Assembly (NCBI GenBank): GCA_964019335.1
Contig: OZ025650.1
Span: 509,001 to 573,000 of the forward strand
Direction of reading: 5' to 3'
Length of the DNA: 64,000 nt
From: Diplonema japonicum
Taxonomy: Eukaryota > Euglenozoa > Diplonemea > Diplonemida > Diplonemidae
Positions 10,568 through 21,754 of the stretch are shown piece after piece. Position numbers and translations under genes: made by a program. The notes beneath the pieces are model-generated. The model had not been told where the DNA came from and did no database searches. It saw nothing but the letters and a program-made list of their open reading frames with translations. Position 1 is the first letter of the stretch. Every line of letters begins with the position of its first letter.

Positions 10568-12100
10568 TTATACGTGAGGCACCCATTCCATGTCGGGGTC
10601 TTTTGGATAGAACGGGCGTGTAACCCTTTCATAATTTGTGTTCGGGAGATCAGCAAAAACAGCACCCGGAGACAGCATCATGAGGTTGGAAGCAGCAAAT
10701 TTCTCTAAGTCGGGGACAAGGTAGCCTAGTTTGATGACAACGACAGCAAAGTCGCTGAGCTTCAACTGCAACTGAGCGAAGTCGGCGTCGTAGTGCAGAG
10801 GCTTCCTCTTCGAGGCGACAACCACAGTTACGTTGTTATATGTCAGCAGCACATAAGGAGGCATTGTTGTAGTGTACTCAGCACCCTCGTACACGAAAGG
10901 GTAGCTTACCTCCTCACGGTGGATTGCCGCTACTTGGAAGGTCGCCGTGAACGGCTGGGAATTCTTGTTGTCAAGTTTCCCACCCAGGGACAAGCTGACC
11001 TTATCTCCTATACTGTGTTTTTCGATGCACATCATCACCGCAGCATGGTCCACAGGTCCTTGGACAAGATACTTCTCGGAGGGGTCGCGTTCCACAATGG
11101 CCTTCAAAACATCTGTTGCATCTCCAACACCGCCGGCTGTGGGGTTATCACCCGAGTCACTGATAACCAAAGGTTTAGACACCGTGGGCACCATGTCAAG
11201 TACTTCCTTAATAGTGCCGGCGGGCACACCAAAGCGGAACTCACTTCTTGCATTCCAGATAGCACTTGCAATCCTCAAGGCCTCTCTTTCCCCTGTCTCG
11301 GCATCTGTGGATGTCACAAGCACGGAGGTGCCGCTTCTGGGCTCATCTGCCCAACAATAGCCTACCAAGATCGAGGCGTCGACTATAGACGGCAAGGCAT
11401 CGGCCTCATGCAGCACAGAGGTGTAAAGTGTCTTGCTCGGTTCGTCTGCAGTGTTGGACATTTCACCACTGATGACAAGGGGTACTTTTACATATGTGAG
11501 CACAGGGCGCACCTTGTTCCTCAGTGACGTGACCAACAGGTTAATAGCACGGATTCTAGTCTCCACGACATCCACGTGAGGCGCTGTACGGTAGGCTGTG
11601 CAGATGTCTACATTTTCCGCCAGCTGTCTGCTGAAGTTCCCATGAAGGTCGAAACTGGCACACACCAGGATGTCCTTTCCCAATATGTCCCGCACCATAG
11701 TGGAGATGTGCCCCTCGCAGTCATCGATCCCCTCCGCGTTCATAGCACCATGGAAGTCCAGCCACACAGCATCTATGCCGCTTGACGCCTGAGCCTTCAA
11801 CCCCTGTTCAGTGTCATCCCATATTTTCTGAAAAGCACCTTTTGCTATGACCCCGCCTGGCATGGCACGGTACCTCGATATGAAAACGAACTCCACGTCG
11901 TCGAAACCCCTCTCCAGCGGCGGGATGGAGCCCGTCAGGTCTAATCTCGTCCCCTTCTCAACGTTGGTCAGTTTTTCGTAGATTTTCGCAATCTCTGCGC
12001 TTCCGCTACTAGTGCTGAAGTCTTCCAACTGTGTTTGAAGGGGTGAAAACGTAGCGTTCTCACAACCGACACCTACCACAGCAATCTTGAAACGTGTCAT
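10568..12100 (-). CDS. MlrC/M81-family metallohydrolase
   Basis: 510-residue single-exon protein of the DUF1485/MlrC family, named for bacterial microcystinase C. Motifs seen: ENATFSP near the N-terminus, WLDFHGAMNAEG, CASFDLHGNFS, AYRTAPHVDVVETR, and SDSGDNPTAGGVGD. The DFHGA and DLHGN histidines and aspartates fit the family's zinc site. No targeting peptide is evident, so a cytosolic hydrolase of unknown substrate is likely. The family is mainly bacterial and patchy in eukaryotes, so transfer from bacteria is plausible but untested. Starts at an ATG at 12100; lies 62 bp upstream of the metacaspase and 92 bp downstream of the next gene. Confidence 0.88.
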   Translation of the reverse strand: MTRFKIAVVGVGCENATFSPLQTQLEDFSTSSGSAEIAKIYEKLTNVEKGTRLDLTGSIPPLERGFDDVEFVFISRYRAMPGGVIAKGAFQKIWDDTEQGLKAQASSGIDAVWLDFHGAMNAEGIDDCEGHISTMVRDILGKDILVCASFDLHGNFSRQLAENVDICTAYRTAPHVDVVETRIRAINLLVTSLRNKVRPVLTYVKVPLVISGEMSNTADEPSKTLYTSVLHEADALPSIVDASILVGYCWADEPRSGTSVLVTSTDAETGEREALRIASAIWNARSEFRFGVPAGTIKEVLDMVPTVSKPLVISDSGDNPTAGGVGDATDVLKAIVERDPSEKYLVQGPVDHAAVMMCIEKHSIGDKVSLSLGGKLDNKNSQPFTATFQVAAIHREEVSYPFVYEGAEYTTTMPPYVLLTYNNVTVVVASKRKPLHYDADFAQLQLKLSDFAVVVIKLGYLVPDLEKFAASNLMMLSPGAVFADLPNTNYERVTRPFYPKDPDMEWVPHV

Positions 12101-12192
12101 TTTCTGGAAAACATAAAGATCCAGTGACCAATGCTATAAAGAATACAATGTGAGCTGCAAGAGACGTGTTAAGAGTCTAGCAGTGTCCAATG

Positions 12193-14305
12193 CTAGGAGG
12201 AAGAAGAACTGTAAGTGTCACCGTCTTCGGATCTGGAGCTAGAGGTGTCGAGGCTGAATACTTCTGTGACGTCATTTTCGGTCTTATCGACGACACTGCC
12301 TTGCGTCTCGGCATGGAACATAATAGAGGTAGTGTCCGAGTGCGTTTCTAACCCTTCCTGGGAAGAGAAGCTCCTCCTCGGAGATGCGGACCTCGACCTT
12401 GAGTACGCAGGCGAGATACTATTGCTGCGAGACGGTCCTGCATCCTGCTGCGCGTCGACGGACGCACGTGGGGGGAGCGGTGGCTGTGTTACGCTCTCAC
12501 GGTGCACGGGGATGGGTGGAGACGGAAGGTCGGGGGGTGCAACACTCTCCACATCCATGGGCAGAGTGTCATCCGCAAAAGTATTGACTATTGCCTTCGG
12601 GGACTCTGTCTTCGGAGATTCTACAGGATCGGGAACTGGATCTATGGTTTCTAATTCTACTTTTGACGGTGCTGTGTGTATCACCTCAGGTTTGTCGGAT
12701 CCCTCGGAGGGGGGGCTCCTCGTTACTCTGTGTCTCCCGTTGTCGGAGAATTGCGGCGTGATGGCCTTTCTCTCGACTTCAATGGACTGAGGTGTGTTAG
12801 CCCCACGACCAACAGACTGAGGGGAGCCTGTCCTCCTCTGCCCGCTGCTAACACTCCTACTGCGTACTTGTGATCGTACCTCGTAGTTCTTGGTTATTGG
12901 GACCGACGTCCGCGACACAGGGTGGAGGACCTTGTTGCCACGCTCGTCTTCGAAGTAAGCACGAAGAGAGGGTGGCGGCACCCATCTAAAGGAGTGGTCG
13001 ACAGCGGGAGCGTCGCGCGCCAAAGCGGTGTATTTACTGGGCCCGTTGTCGAGGATGTGAAGAGGAGGCGTTGCACCTTTGACTGTGGCACAAAAGGGAA
13101 CTGCTGATCGAAGTGCTGGGGGCGAGTGAGAGGTCCATCTGATGCGAGGCTTGGACTTCACTGCCCATGGCTTGTACTTGTCAGGTGTCCCCGACCGCGA
13201 TGCAGACCATTTGTCATCGTTGTACTCAAGGCGCGGAGTTTTTTGCTTTATTTCAAAGGCTTGCTGAGCTGCTTCCATCGTGCCCAATCTTATCTTGAGC
13301 TCCACCAGCTCCTTGGAGCCTTCAGTCAGAGCTTGCCGTGCGTCGGTATGGGCCTTCTTCTTCAGGAGGTACCGTTCCTTGAGCTCTTTGAATCTGCGGA
13401 GCTGGTACTGTTGTCCCTGTTGTGCCTCTTCCACTGCCTTTTTCAGGAGATCCTCCTTTTGTCGGTGCTCGGATATGAGGAGCTCTCGTTTCTGTGCTTC
13501 GAGCGTCTTCTGGACTTCGAAGTCTTTATCCCGTGACGTCAGCAGTTTTTGCGATGTGCTGATTTCCAGCCGTAGCCGCTCGATCTCGCTGCTGTGCTCG
13601 TCGTTCTGCTGTCGTGTTTGTCTGAGGTCCCCCATCAAAGTGGCCTCTTGCTTCCGCATGTCGGCGATCAGGTCATCCTTGTCCCTGCCATTCAACATGA
13701 GCTTTTCCTCAGCAGCCCGTCGCTTTTCCCGTTCTTCTTCTAGGGTTTGCTCCAAGTTCTTTATCTCCTGCCGTCTCTTCCTCCCAATCTCCTCCTGGGT
13801 TTTCTGCACAGATTGCTCCATGTCACCCCATTGCTGCATAGCGGTATAGTACTCCTGTTGTTCGAGTTTATGTGCACAAAATACTGTACCTGTTTCAACT
13901 TCTCGGTAAGTGCAGCCCAGTTCTTATTTTTTTCGTCGGCTTCAGCAAGCTTTGTTTGTAACGCTTCGACTTCTGCTTTGGTAGAGAAGTTAGACACAGG
14001 CTGTGCGTGATGTGGTTATAGCTCGTTGTGTGCATACCGTTCTAGAGGGTCTGCTGGTGAGACTCGCATTGCGTGAATCCGACGTAGTTCTGCTGCTGCT
14101 CCTCCTGGGCAGGCTTGCTGTTCGTGTTGACTTCCTGGTCTTGCTGCTAGACTTGGGCGGTAGCTGTATTTTTTTTTTCCCGCCCTCCCCTCCTGCATAC
14201 TTTACTGTCGGAACATTTTGACCCCTTTCGCGATATGGTCCCCTCTTCTTCATCCTCCTGAGAGACCCGCCTTCCCCTTGTCGGAAGGCCACCCCCAATA
14301 CTCAT
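12193..14305 (-). CDS. Coiled-coil protein with disordered Ser/Pro-rich tail (4 exons)
   Basis: Not recognised. Four exons can be joined in phase 0: 14201-14305, 14038-14163, 13890-14000 and 12193-13854, separated by introns of 37, 37 and 35 nt. Donors are GTATGC, GTATGC and GTACAG. The second intron contains TATAACCACATCACGCACAG. The result is about 667 residues: a Gly/Arg head, a basic Ser/Arg segment, a long coiled coil rich in Glu/Lys/Arg (roughly residues 80-300), then a Pro/Ser/Thr-rich region with repeated SP and SRS motifs, ending in an Asp/Ser tail. A cytoskeletal or centrosomal role is possible. The start follows MSIGGGLPTRGRR. The first intron has a run of ten A before its acceptor. 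Confidence 0.75.
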
Positions 14306-14525
14306 GTTGTTACTTTTTTTGTTTAAAATGTATATTCCCACGTTTCTTTTATTGCGTGATGGAAGACGGGGAAGAGGGAAGGGGGGGGGGGGGGGTTATT
14401 AGTTTACAAAACGCCGAAGGGGATGGGGGGGGAAGGGATGCCCTATTTATGAGTTTGAGTTTTAAAAAAGTGGGGGGGGGGGAAAAAGCGATGAATGAAA
14501 GGAAAAGACAAACTATTCAGTTAAT

Positions 14526-15038
14526 TTAGTCGTCGGAAGGAATAGAAGGACACCAGTAGTTAGAGTGGGCGGAGAGTCTGGAAGTGGCAACTATTTGGCC
14601 GCAGAGAGTGCACACACGGGAATCCCCTGATGCGACGCTTTGTTTTAAGGCCTTGGACACGTCGGTATATGTCTCCGAAAGAATGGTGTCCTCACCTGAC
14701 ACAGCCGTTTTGAGGATTTCTTTGTCGGTTTTGTTTTCAGGACGCTTCTTCTCTTCCGATACGTGTGCCTTGGCCTTCTCCAGTACGCCCATGACGGCCT
14801 CTTCCCCGTATTTCTCTTTGATAGCAGAGATAATGCACCCTAATGCTTCGTCGCCGTCACCCTTTGAGATCTTCTTCCTCGCCTCTTCCAAGAGGACGTT
14901 CCCAGACCGCTCTTCCTTTCCTTGCATCTTCCTCGTTTGTTCCCTCTTCTGTTTACCAGCAACCGCCAACAATACAATAACACCAAGCACCCCTATCACT
15001 ACCGACACAGCTGTGACAACTACAGCGTCACTTTGCAT
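14526..15038 (-). CDS. Membrane-anchored C2HC zinc-finger-like protein
   Basis: Not recognised as a whole. 170 residues from the ATG at 15038. An N-terminal hydrophobic span (about residues 5-28, VVVTAVSVVIGVLGVIVLL) is followed by a Lys/Arg-rich juxtamembrane segment and an acidic helical domain. The C-terminus has C-T-L-C, then H and C arranged as C-x2-C-x11-H-x5-C, a likely small zinc site. This suggests a single-pass protein with a cytosolic domain. A TTG one codon upstream is not used as a start here. No intron is needed. Confidence 0.65.
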   Translation of the reverse strand: MQSDAVVVTAVSVVIGVLGVIVLLAVAGKQKREQTRKMQGKEERSGNVLLEEARKKISKGDGDEALGCIISAIKEKYGEEAVMGVLEKAKAHVSEEKKRPENKTDKEILKTAVSGEDTILSETYTDVSKALKQSVASGDSRVCTLCGQIVATSRLSAHSNYWCPSIPSDD

Positions 15039-15556
15039 CAACCGTGTGGCTAGAGAATATACAGGGATATGTAATAAAATAGAAAATTTGAGAAAGACTT
15101 CTTTTTTTTTTTTTTTGAGACCAAAAGCCTACATCCGCTTTTCTTTTGAACTTTTAGTATTTTTTTTTTCTCTCGTTTCTTTTTTCCTACAGATGAGAAT
15201 GGCTTTTGACCTGTGGACAAAAAAAAATCATATTTTCTTGCGGTGGTTCCCCCCCTTTTTTTTTCATTTTCTGTTTTCTTCTTTCACTGGAGAAAAAGAG
15301 GGCGGGGTGGTGGATCAGAAAACAAAGCACTATGGGGGAAGCAGTTTTGGCCCCAAAAATAAAAACGTATGGTGCAGAGCATTTTAGCAACGTGGACCAT
15401 TGAACGCGTTGTGAAGAAACGCTGGAAAGAAACATAAAAAGGAAACACAAACACGCACCCTTTTCAATTATCATTTTTCTCGTTGTGAATTGAAGAAACA
15501 TACAAAAAAAAAGTTACGTTTTTTTTATTTATTTTTCTTCGTTTGTTGTCGGCTCC
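15039..15556. other. Intergenic stretch; possible small ORF 15187-15501
   Basis: T-rich on the plus strand with many homopolymers. A minus-strand frame from an ATG at 15501 could encode 104 residues with a hydrophobic start, but the composition tracks the local base bias and no family is recognised, so it is not called. No C/D box pair was seen. Confidence 0.5.
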
Positions 15557-16414
15557 TCACTTAACGTTGGGGTTGGGTTTCGAAGACTGGCAGATGAAGA
15601 GCCTGCAGTCGGCAGACCGAGAAGCAATGGCAGTGATGGCAGTGAGAACAGCGCAGCCATCGGTGGCAAGGTCTGTCGTAGTGTTTGTCTTCTCATCGCA
15701 AACAGAAGAGGTGCCTGCCACCTGCCAAACGAATGTCTCTTTGGTAGGGTCGCCTTCAAAAGATCCTTCAGGGCCATAGACAGTGACCTTGAATTCGTTG
15801 GTGAACAGTGGGACAGGGCCCTTTTCGAATTTCTCAGCATTAGAGCTCAGCCAGCCTTGAAGAGAGAAAGGTGCAGAGAGCTCTGTAGTGGTGTCAAGTT
15901 CGAGTTGTGGGGGGCCGATGTCCTTTGAAGGGACTCTTGTTGTGTGCTCCTCAGACGCGAAGTACTCTTTAATGACAGGCACCAACTGGGTTCCCAGGTC
16001 TGTGCAGTGGAACCACCTCTCGAACAGCACGGTCTCGTTGGAGTCATCGACGAACCACCGGACTCCATCTGTCTCGCTCTCAAGCCTCTCTCTTTCAATC
16101 ACCAGCCCAACACTCCCTACATTCGGTCTCTGCGGGGAATGCGGTACACCACCCGGCAGCATGAATATCTCTCCTTCCTTAATTGGCACGTCCTTTGGTT
16201 TTCCCTTCTCCATCACCTTCAACACCATGTCCCCCTTTACCATCAAGAACAACTCCTCCCCTCCGTTCATGTGGTAGTCTTTCCTCACATTTGGACCACC
16301 TACAAACATCACTTTGTGCTGATGCCCAATCCCATACATCATCTTGTTGCACACAGGAGGTGAGAACGACGCCTCGTTATCGGCAACCCACTTCTTCATG
16401 CTTTCCACGCCCAT
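15557..16414 (-). CDS. HAAO: 3-hydroxyanthranilate 3,4-dioxygenase
   Basis: Cytosolic Fe(II) cupin dioxygenase that opens 3-hydroxyanthranilate in the kynurenine route to quinolinate and NAD. 285 residues, close to the animal enzyme's 286. The Fe ligands are visible as His48 (KDYHMN), Glu54 (GGEELF) and His92 (GVPHSPQRP). The blocks FSPPVCNK, VMFVGGPNVRKDYH and FHCTDLGTQLVP are almost the animal sequence. The second, degenerate cupin half is present but diverged. Single exon; ATG at 16414, six bases after TTTGTCAG. No other kynurenine gene is nearby. Confidence 0.96.
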   Translation of the reverse strand: MGVESMKKWVADNEASFSPPVCNKMMYGIGHQHKVMFVGGPNVRKDYHMNGGEELFLMVKGDMVLKVMEKGKPKDVPIKEGEIFMLPGGVPHSPQRPNVGSVGLVIERERLESETDGVRWFVDDSNETVLFERWFHCTDLGTQLVPVIKEYFASEEHTTRVPSKDIGPPQLELDTTTELSAPFSLQGWLSSNAEKFEKGPVPLFTNEFKVTVYGPEGSFEGDPTKETFVWQVAGTSSVCDEKTNTTTDLATDGCAVLTAITAIASRSADCRLFICQSSKPNPNVK

Positions 16415-16585
16415 CTTGTCCTGACAAATTGAGGTCAGAAGGAGGTTGTAATTGTGTTACTACAATAACTTAATAAGGTAGCGAGTCGGTATACAGGGTA
16501 GGCAGGGGCAGGGTAGAGCGGGGGATACAGCAACATAAAAATTGAAAACGTACGAAGTAAAGTAAGTGAAGGTCGAGTGTTGTGG

Positions 16586-19190
16586 CTATTTGGAGCCCTT
16601 TTCCTTTTTAACCGCTGGTCTTGCTGTTACTTCCTGCAGCACAACATCGAAGTAGACGTCAGAGGGATGCGTCACGCCATCGATAACAACAGCGTCCAGC
16701 TTAAAGCCTGCCTTCTGGAGGCGCTCGGTGTATTCCTTCTGCGCAGTTGTCACGTTCTCCTGCACAACCACCGCCATGCTGTTTCGCACCGCCTTTGTTG
16801 TCTTGTGATAGCAGTAATGCTGTGATGTGTGTTAGTTCCAAGAAGTGCGGCATACCTTGCCGGCCTTCTCCGCGTTGGCCCATATCTTCCTCTTCAGCAG
16901 GTCTGCAGCGATGGCCTCTGCATCGACGAGATCCGTGTCGAGGATGCTTGCACAGACTTCACCCCGGTATGTCTCGTAGGTGAGGACACCCTTGCTCTTG
17001 TCCCAGTATTCCCCCCAGTTCTCCGTATTACGTAGTTTTATCTTGCTAAACTCCTCAGGTTTCTCCACTGGGACTTCCACAGCTGCGGGCGTCACTGGCT
17101 GAGGTTGCCGAACAGCAAGTGTCGCCACTGGTGGGGTTGCGGCTTCGGCAACAGGAGACAAGGTTGGTGTGGGCACCGTCGTTGCGTGAGCCACAGGAGC
17201 AGCAGTAACGAACTCTTCCTGAGCATGTTCATGTTCTGGGATGCTCTTCTTTACATCTTCTTCTTCTATGTCTTTAAAGAGATCCACGCTAACGAGCTCA
17301 GGTTGCCTATCCGGCGTATCTGCTTCCTGTACAGAAAACGCTGGTTGGGCGACTTCCGGCGACTGAGGAGGCTGCTTTCTCATAGAAACGGGCGAAGGTG
17401 AGACTGTACTGGGGAGCTGCGTCGACGGAGTGTTCTGGCGCTCGAGTGTCTGCGTGTGACTTTCTTGTTGTACAATTGACTACCTACCTTAAAAAGAGGA
17501 GGCGAACCTGCGTTGGGGCTTGCCGGAGCGTGCCTTGACAGTGGGCGTGCTGTGGTTATTTCTAACGGTCTTGGCTAATACCTGGTGGGGTGCTGCGCTG
17601 CGGTTCCGACACACTGCCACACCTCTCCTCAGACCTCCTGGGGACATCAGCCTGTTGAGTTTTCCACGCCTAGCTGCACTAGATGCATACCTTATACGAT
17701 GGGGGTGGGCTGTCGAGTGTCTCTCTCGCCTGCTTCGCAATTGTTTGCACTGGTGCTGCAAGTGCAGGAGACGCAGACACTACTGCCGGTGACGACACGG
17801 AAGAAGGGATTGACGAGATAGGTGCCCTCACAGGGCTTGGAGACGATCTGTTAATAGGCTCTGGGGACGAAATGGGAGCGATCTGCTTGCGAGTGTATGT
17901 GTCGCTTGCAGCAGCGACTGGCGGTGAGATGTTGGGAGGGGATGTGGCAACTGGCTTGAAGCCCAGCTGCTCAGGTGACAGGATTGCAGGGGGGAGGCTT
18001 CTAATGTTTGATGACATTGCATCCACGTTGGGGGACAGGCTTCTCAGGTGATTGGGGGACACTGAAGCAGGTGGTGGGATGCTACCAATGGGTGGCGGCC
18101 GCACCTGACGGGGCGACGTCGGTGGTGAGTCCAAACCAATGCGCAAGCGACGCTGGCTTGGAGATTCTGCCTTCGGCGACACAGGAGGTGATTGTCTTGG
18201 AGACTTCAGGGTGTAACTACGTGTCGCAGCAGGGGGCACCTTCGGAGGTGAGTAGTTCCTTCCCAAAAGAGGGCGCTCACATGACCTCGATCGCAGACGC
18301 TCCATCTCCAACAACTTTGTCAACTCTTTCGCCTTTTGGTTTGTTTCCGCGAGTTGTCTTTCCAGCTCAGCTTCTTTGTTGCCCATGGAAGGGGCCCGCC
18401 TGCTGAACGTTGGTGACGATGCCGTGGGGAGCGTGGAGGGTGGCGGTGCCTGGATTTGTGCTGCGGCAACAACAGGAACTGGTGAGGCTGACATGTCTTT
18501 TGCTGCTACCTCTGCCTCTGTTCGCAGCCTCCGCACCCCATCTTCGTCGATAAGCCACCAACTACCCATCAGCACAGTGCTGTCGCCATCGTATTTAGAC
18601 TCGAGTCGTGCGTTCTTCCCCGTCACGACGTCTATCACATCAAGGCCTCCCTTGAGCTTCACTGGGGCCGTCATGGTGATCTTGGCAACACCCTTCGACC
18701 CGTTGTAGCTGTTGATGTAGGTTCCGATGAAAGTGGAGGGCGAGACCTTCTCGACATGGATGCAGCTTATGGCGCCGATGGCCCAGTGTAGGTTGAAAGA
18801 TGCTCTTGGGTGCTTATAGCTGCCGCTCAGTGTGAAGTGTTGATTACTGACTACAGCGGTGCCCGTTAGCTCACCCGAACGGATGTTGTGGTTGATGTGC
18901 AAAGGATACTTCACGGGCTCCATGCTGCCGTCCTCACGGGACTCTAAATGCCACACTCCACAGATGTCTGTAAACGGTGTCTCAAGGGGGTTCCCGTCTT
19001 TGGGTGGAGATCGTGATCCTGTCCTCACAGGCGATACGTACTGTTTCTCTGCTAGCGTTTTCTTAATCTCTTCCTTTAACCATTGCGTTTGCCCTGTCAA
19101 AGGGTTTCCTTCGCTAAGATTCTCTTGCCTCTCTTGCACTTCAGCTAGCCTCGTGTTCAAGGAGACAGGTGGACTCATAGACTTTTGCAT
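16586..19190 (-). CDS. Large Pro/Ser-rich protein of unknown function (5 exons)
   Basis: Not recognised. What first looks like two genes joins into one 819-residue frame. Exons are 17691-19190, 17582-17651, 17488-17549, 16856-17449 and 16586-16819; the introns are 39, 32, 38 and 36 nt. The last intron contains AACTAACACACATCACAG. Residues 60-200 form a beta-rich domain (GVWHLES, HFTLSGSYKH, FIGTYINSYNG) that might be a lipocalin-like barrel. The middle 400 residues are Ser/Pro-rich with SP and SPP repeats. The C-terminal 150 residues are an alpha/beta segment (NWGEYWDKSKGVLTYE, AVVIDGVTHPSDVYFD). Start is the ATG at 19190, 13 bases behind CATCATCACAG. The exon-2/3 join is phase 1; all others phase 0. 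Confidence 0.72.
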
Positions 19191-19535
19191 CTTCCTTCCC
19201 TACCTGTGATGATGTGTGATGAAAGAAGTGTGATGGCCAGTGTGACAGAATACTAAGAACGAACAACTACGACCCAGATTAGGTGGAAAAAAAATAAGAG
19301 AAATTTTCTTTAAAAAGGGACTGGAAATGAAACAGGTTTGCCAAAAATATAAGAAGAAATTGAACCGATTTTACAAAGTATCTACTTATCTAGGGGTCGA
19401 GCTAGGTAGCCGTCAAAGGCCACTCTTCCTTTTTTTTTCTCTTTTTTCTTTGTAAGATGAGTTGAGTTTCAGACAAAACCGAATACCCTCTTTTTTTTTT
19501 TTTTACTTCACATTTTTTTTTTAACTGTTACTTGG

Positions 19536-19567
<32 letters not shown>

Positions 19568-19759
19568 GGTTAACCGTTTCGTGAGTTTCTTCTTTTCATT
19601 GACAAAGCACTGCAGTTTATGTATCTCATCATTTCTTTTTTTTCATTTCTTTACTGTTTGTAACCCGGTGTGCACCGGTCTATAGGCACATCCTAAGATG
19701 CACGGCAAGCTGTGGGGTGGCACAAATAAAACACGGAATGTTCTACATGTACACCGCCT
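19191..19759. other. Intergenic, T-rich on the plus strand
   Basis: No gene seen. Contains many T runs, the longest 26 nt at 19542-19567. A lone C-box-like TCATCAT at 19626 has no D box partner. Probably the 3' UTR of the fasciclin... no: it lies 3' of the gene starting at 21754 on the minus strand, so its right part is that gene's 3' UTR and its left part the leader region of the gene starting at 19190. Confidence 0.6.
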
Positions 19760-21754
19760 TCACCAAAATTCGTTCGGCTGGGAAGAGCTGGAAACAGTGG
19801 TGGGCAGCCCATAAGAATAACGACGCCCCCTGCCTAGGCCAGGGGGCGGCCTCTGTCCAAAACTTCTATTTATTTGGTTAGAATTAGAATTCCCCGTCAT
19901 CATCGACGCCCCAGTGCCGTCGGCTGTCTTCGTCAGTGCACTGGTGAGTGTCATCGAAACAGGCCTGCTGGAGATGACACTTTCTTCGTCTTCATCTTCC
20001 TCTTCTTTGATATCTGGGAACTGATACGACATCAGCTCAGCAGGTGTCGCAACAGGAAACGAAGGCTGCGGCTCAGGTTCCTTCTGCATAACCCCCCCGC
20101 TTGCATCCGCATGCGCCATGTCCAGGTTGCTCTGGTTCAGGTTCAGGGCCACAGGGTCTTCTTCCTGCGGCGCTCCCAGAGCACGAAAGCCGTTGTGGTT
20201 CCTTCCAAGCGACTTCTTTGTCACGTCATCTCGCATAGCCTCCTCATTCAGGTGGCGCTCCTGCTCAGCAAGTTCAAGCTTCCTCTGTTTCAAATACATG
20301 GTAATGCTGCCCTTGTAGAGCACGTACACACCACCGATGACCACAAATATAGCTAATGCTATCACTAAGACGACATCCAGCAGCGTGAGACTGGCGCCCT
20401 GCTGCGCGTTTTGACTGATTCCACTCACACCGTCAGGAAGCAACACCAAGTTCAGTATGTGTCCCACACCATCGATACCCGTCACGTTCGACGTCACTAG
20501 CGCCGTCCGCTGGAGGGCTGTCACCTCTACCGTAGCAGCGGCCTTCACAGCCAGCGCCGAGTTGAGGTTCAGCGTGGTTAGGGACACCTGTCCGCCAGCC
20601 TGCAACCTGTCTACCGTGTAGATGCCTCTCACAAAGTGATTCTTAACTAATTTTTGCAGGTCGCTAAACGCAAATGTAAACAAATCATCGTGTTTCTTAA
20701 CACCGATGGTGCTGAAGGCAGCGTCGTCGGGTGCAAAGACCGTTAAATTTGTGGACGTGAGCACATCAGACAGGAGTGCGACTTTCACTGCGTTGAGAAA
20801 CATGCTAGGCAGCACGCCCGGCACCACCAAACTGTTTGTGGGCAGCGTGACGCCAGGTGGGAGGAGGAGCTTACTGATGACTTGAGCGATGCCGTTCGTG
20901 GCTGTTGCGTTGCTCACAATGGCGGCCGACTCATCTAACGAGGTATTGATGAAAGTCGTGGTTGCCGTGAAAAATACTGTCAGTTTGTTGTTCTGGTCAA
21001 AGGTGTTCATCTCCTGCCCGTTGGAGTTCTGCAGTGTTGTGTCGCCCTTGTAGCCGTCCACCATCAGGTACCGCACGAACCTTGCTAAAACGCTCTGCGG
21101 CCATGTTTGAAACGACGATGCAGATGTGATTTGCACCTTGATGAACGCATCATCGCTAGGAGCGAAGATGGTGACGCTTCTGTCGGTCGGGACTGTAACA
21201 CCAGATGCAAGGAGGATAGAGCGGAAGATAGAGGGAAGCACGCCTTCGTCAGTGAGGGCCTGCGTGGGGATGCTTTTTTTGGTGTCAATAGTGTAGAGCA
21301 CCTTGTTGAGGACCTGCACCACACCGTTATTCACCGCGACCTCTGCTGTTGACTGGGATATGTCCTTCTCCGTTTCTGTCTTTATGTTCATCACATTGTC
21401 GACAACAGAGATATCGAGCCTGCTGTTCAAATCTGAAGTGTACAACCCAACACCCCTGTTCCCATATTGCGATATGATCCCTGTCTGTGTTATGCTCACC
21501 CCTGTGATGAGATGCAAGTTTATCAGCGCTTCACTATAAGACGGCTCTGTCTGTAGTAAATCTGTTGCCCCAATGGGCAAACCGGCAAAAGCACTATCAG
21601 CAGGGGGGAAAAACGTTACTAACGGTGGTATGTTCAGCAGATCATTCGCCCGCGACCCAACCATCGTCCGCATCATACTGAGGTCCTGCCTGCTGTCCAA
21701 CACATCTTTGACAGTGCCTTGTGAATATAGGGTCAACAAGACCAGCAGAAACAT
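19760..21754 (-). CDS. Fasciclin (FAS1) repeat type I membrane protein
   Basis: 664-residue surface adhesion-type protein. A signal peptide (MFLLVLLTLYSQG) precedes three FAS1 domains: about residues 15-155, 165-305 and 310-450. FAS1 signatures are VTFFPPADSAFAGL, VTIFAPSDDAFIKV and LTVFAPDDAAFSTI with their paired late motifs (NNGVVQVLNKVL, TNGIAQVISKLL, IDGVGHILNLVL). One membrane span lies near residues 468-492, followed by a cytoplasmic tail of about 170 residues that is acidic then Ser/Gly-rich. Several NxT/NxS sites lie in the ectodomain. A cell-surface matrix or prey-contact role is inferred. Single exon; ATG at 21754. Confidence 0.93.
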   Translation of the reverse strand: MFLLVLLTLYSQGTVKDVLDSRQDLSMMRTMVGSRANDLLNIPPLVTFFPPADSAFAGLPIGATDLLQTEPSYSEALINLHLITGVSITQTGIISQYGNRGVGLYTSDLNSRLDISVVDNVMNIKTETEKDISQSTAEVAVNNGVVQVLNKVLYTIDTKKSIPTQALTDEGVLPSIFRSILLASGVTVPTDRSVTIFAPSDDAFIKVQITSASSFQTWPQSVLARFVRYLMVDGYKGDTTLQNSNGQEMNTFDQNNKLTVFFTATTTFINTSLDESAAIVSNATATNGIAQVISKLLLPPGVTLPTNSLVVPGVLPSMFLNAVKVALLSDVLTSTNLTVFAPDDAAFSTIGVKKHDDLFTFAFSDLQKLVKNHFVRGIYTVDRLQAGGQVSLTTLNLNSALAVKAAATVEVTALQRTALVTSNVTGIDGVGHILNLVLLPDGVSGISQNAQQGASLTLLDVVLVIALAIFVVIGGVYVLYKGSITMYLKQRKLELAEQERHLNEEAMRDDVTKKSLGRNHNGFRALGAPQEEDPVALNLNQSNLDMAHADASGGVMQKEPEPQPSFPVATPAELMSYQFPDIKEEEDEDEESVISSRPVSMTLTSALTKTADGTGASMMTGNSNSNQINRSFGQRPPPGLGRGRRYSYGLPTTVSSSSQPNEFW

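Noticed and set aside
13990-14298. Longer alternative first exon for the coiled-coil gene
   Set aside because: Begins with TTG and reads through an intron with GTATGC donor and ATACAG acceptor; the four-exon model gives a proper ATG and phase-0 joins.
15187-15501. 104-residue minus-strand frame with hydrophobic start
   Set aside because: Follows local base bias, no family, no clear acceptor.
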